DNA from: RGIG8745 sp964554265
Lineage (GTDB): Bacteria; Bacteroidota; Bacteroidia; Bacteroidales; Bacteroidaceae
Direction of reading: 5' to 3'
Assembly (NCBI GenBank): GCA_964554265.1
Contig: CAZKOB010000003.1
Coordinates: 1 to 64,000 of the forward strand
Length of the DNA stretch: 64,000 bases
Made by a program: the position numbers and the translations under genes. Each line of letters opens with the position of its first letter. Position 1 is the stretch's first letter. The notes beneath the pieces were generated by a model. It was given only the letters and a program-made list of their open reading frames with translations, did not search any database and was not told the DNA's origin. Shown one piece after another: positions 63,294-64,000 of the stretch.

Positions 63294-63322
63294 CAAAGGT
63301 ACAATAAATCTGTAAAAACAAA
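63294..63322 (-). promoter_or_regulatory. Promoter of the PurF-like gene
   Basis: On the minus strand TACCTTTG (63294-63301) is preceded by TTTG (63319-63322) with 17 bp between. It supports the ATG at 63268 over the longer frame from 63373. Confidence 0.65.
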
Positions 63323-63474
63323 CATAAAACAACTTGTATAATTAGCAGATTTCCTGACTTTGTCATCGTTCACGAAAAATCTCCATCGAAGAGTTTCGCT
63401 GTTCCTTGATGTCTTTTCATGTGGACATTGGCCTCATAAACCGGCTTGGTTATCTCCACGTTACACTATCTAAT

Positions 63475-64000
63475 TGTCATAAATTACGGATTTTTTTGAC
63501 AATTTGAAATGTTAAAATCCAAGGCTCGTAGAATCGCATAAAATCGTCCGAACCTTACTGAAGTTCCATTTGCGCGATTCTAAGGCTGTTTTCAGGCCTT
63601 AAACCCGAATTGTAAAAATAATACAAATTGCGTTCTTAAAAGATACATTTGTTCACATTTGCGTGTGCTTCGTCTGAAAAAAGAGTACGCTGAAAATAAA
63701 TTTCGTTCACCTTGAAAATTTGTTTAAAGTGCCTTGTAAAAAATTTTTCAAGGTGAACAAAATTTATTTTCAAGGTGAACGAGTTTGAGAATGTCCGTTT
63801 TTCGGGGTAAAATCTGGTGTTCCGCAAATTAATTTCTTAAAAAGTCTAAATCGGATTTTTCAATGCCACGAAAAACAAAGATGGACTCCGGCAGCAAAAA
63901 ACAAGTACATTGGACAAGAAAATTTATAACTTACTGATTATCAATGCTTCCTATTTTTATTCCTACTTGTACTTCTTGTACCTAAAACTGCATCATTTTG
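63475..64000 (+). repeat. Dispersed non-coding core element, copy E (cut by window end)
   Basis: Fifth copy, same orientation as A. It starts TGTCATAAATTACGG and is preceded by the CATAAACCGGCTTGG flank shared with copy D. The stem is AGAATCGCATAAA / TTTGCGCGATTCT. The 80-bp box is 63692-63771 with a perfect 12-bp inverted repeat and an AAGTGCCTT centre, as in A and C. The window ends within the ACCTAAAACTGCATCATTTTG segment, about 145 bp before the expected end. Confidence 0.9.

Noticed and set aside
61841..63373. Longer PurF-like frame from 63373
   Set aside because: It runs across the predicted promoter at 63294-63322 and lacks family similarity; MGGFFG is the expected domain start.

Overview
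This window is chromosomal DNA from a Bacteroidota bacterium, most likely order Bacteroidales (Prevotellaceae or Bacteroidaceae grade; genus not determined). The evidence is the TAnnTTTG-type -7 promoter boxes before many genes, type IX secretion (T9SS) components and cargo-like C-terminal domains (PorE-like OmpA protein, plug protein, several sorting-domain proteins), the TamB-TamL pair, polysaccharide enzymes (GH127/GH146-like, PL11-like), and the DUF1599 / DoxX-like / tpiA / SPOR gene order seen in Bacteroides. The gene content is mainly housekeeping and cell envelope, broken up by long non-coding repeats.

Layout. 174-11342 is a block of minus-strand genes: nth, T9SS plug protein, amidase/Fn3 protein, a small coupled gene, YgiQ, a Pif1-like helicase, YraN and serine dehydratase. 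11343-12240 is non-coding and holds a 193-bp imperfect palindrome and a promoter carrying a G8 tract. 12241-15981 is a three-gene operon of secreted proteins. After repeat copy A come an rRNA methylase, an unknown gene, an arabinofuranosidase-like enzyme, topoisomerase III and the PorE-like protein. After copy B come an unknown membrane protein, DUF1599, DoxX-like, tpiA, SPOR and dnaG. After copy C come tamB-tamL and a convergent CatA-like acetyltransferase. After copy D are minus-strand genes for a CotH multidomain protein, a CapA/NlpC fusion, a PL11 lyase and a lipoprotein, then a 5'-truncated ISL3 element, tRNA-Lys, an AI-2E transporter, rsmI, two envelope genes and a PurF paralogue. Copy E runs off the end.

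The most unusual content is the repeat family. A non-coding core of about 671 bp occurs five times in 64 kb (16201, 27847, 36768 reversed, 46127, 63475 truncated). Each copy holds an 80-bp box bounded by 12-bp inverted repeats and carrying AAGGTGAAC motifs. The centre of this box reads in one direction in copies A, C and E and in the opposite direction, in exact register, in B and D. The cores sit among smaller recurring modules (GGAGTCTGTGAATACACC units, a TTAGGGGAGG-bearing hairpin, a TTCTTAAACCGAACTCGCG motif, a GACTTTGTCATTGCGTACTC motif) that form long perfect inverted repeats. I recognise no transposase or stable ORF inside the core. What spreads or maintains it cannot be told from this window.

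Two enzymes look altered at catalytic positions: the PurF paralogue lacks the N-terminal glutaminase cysteine, and the CapA domain fused to NlpC/P60 has lost most of its family metal-site motifs.
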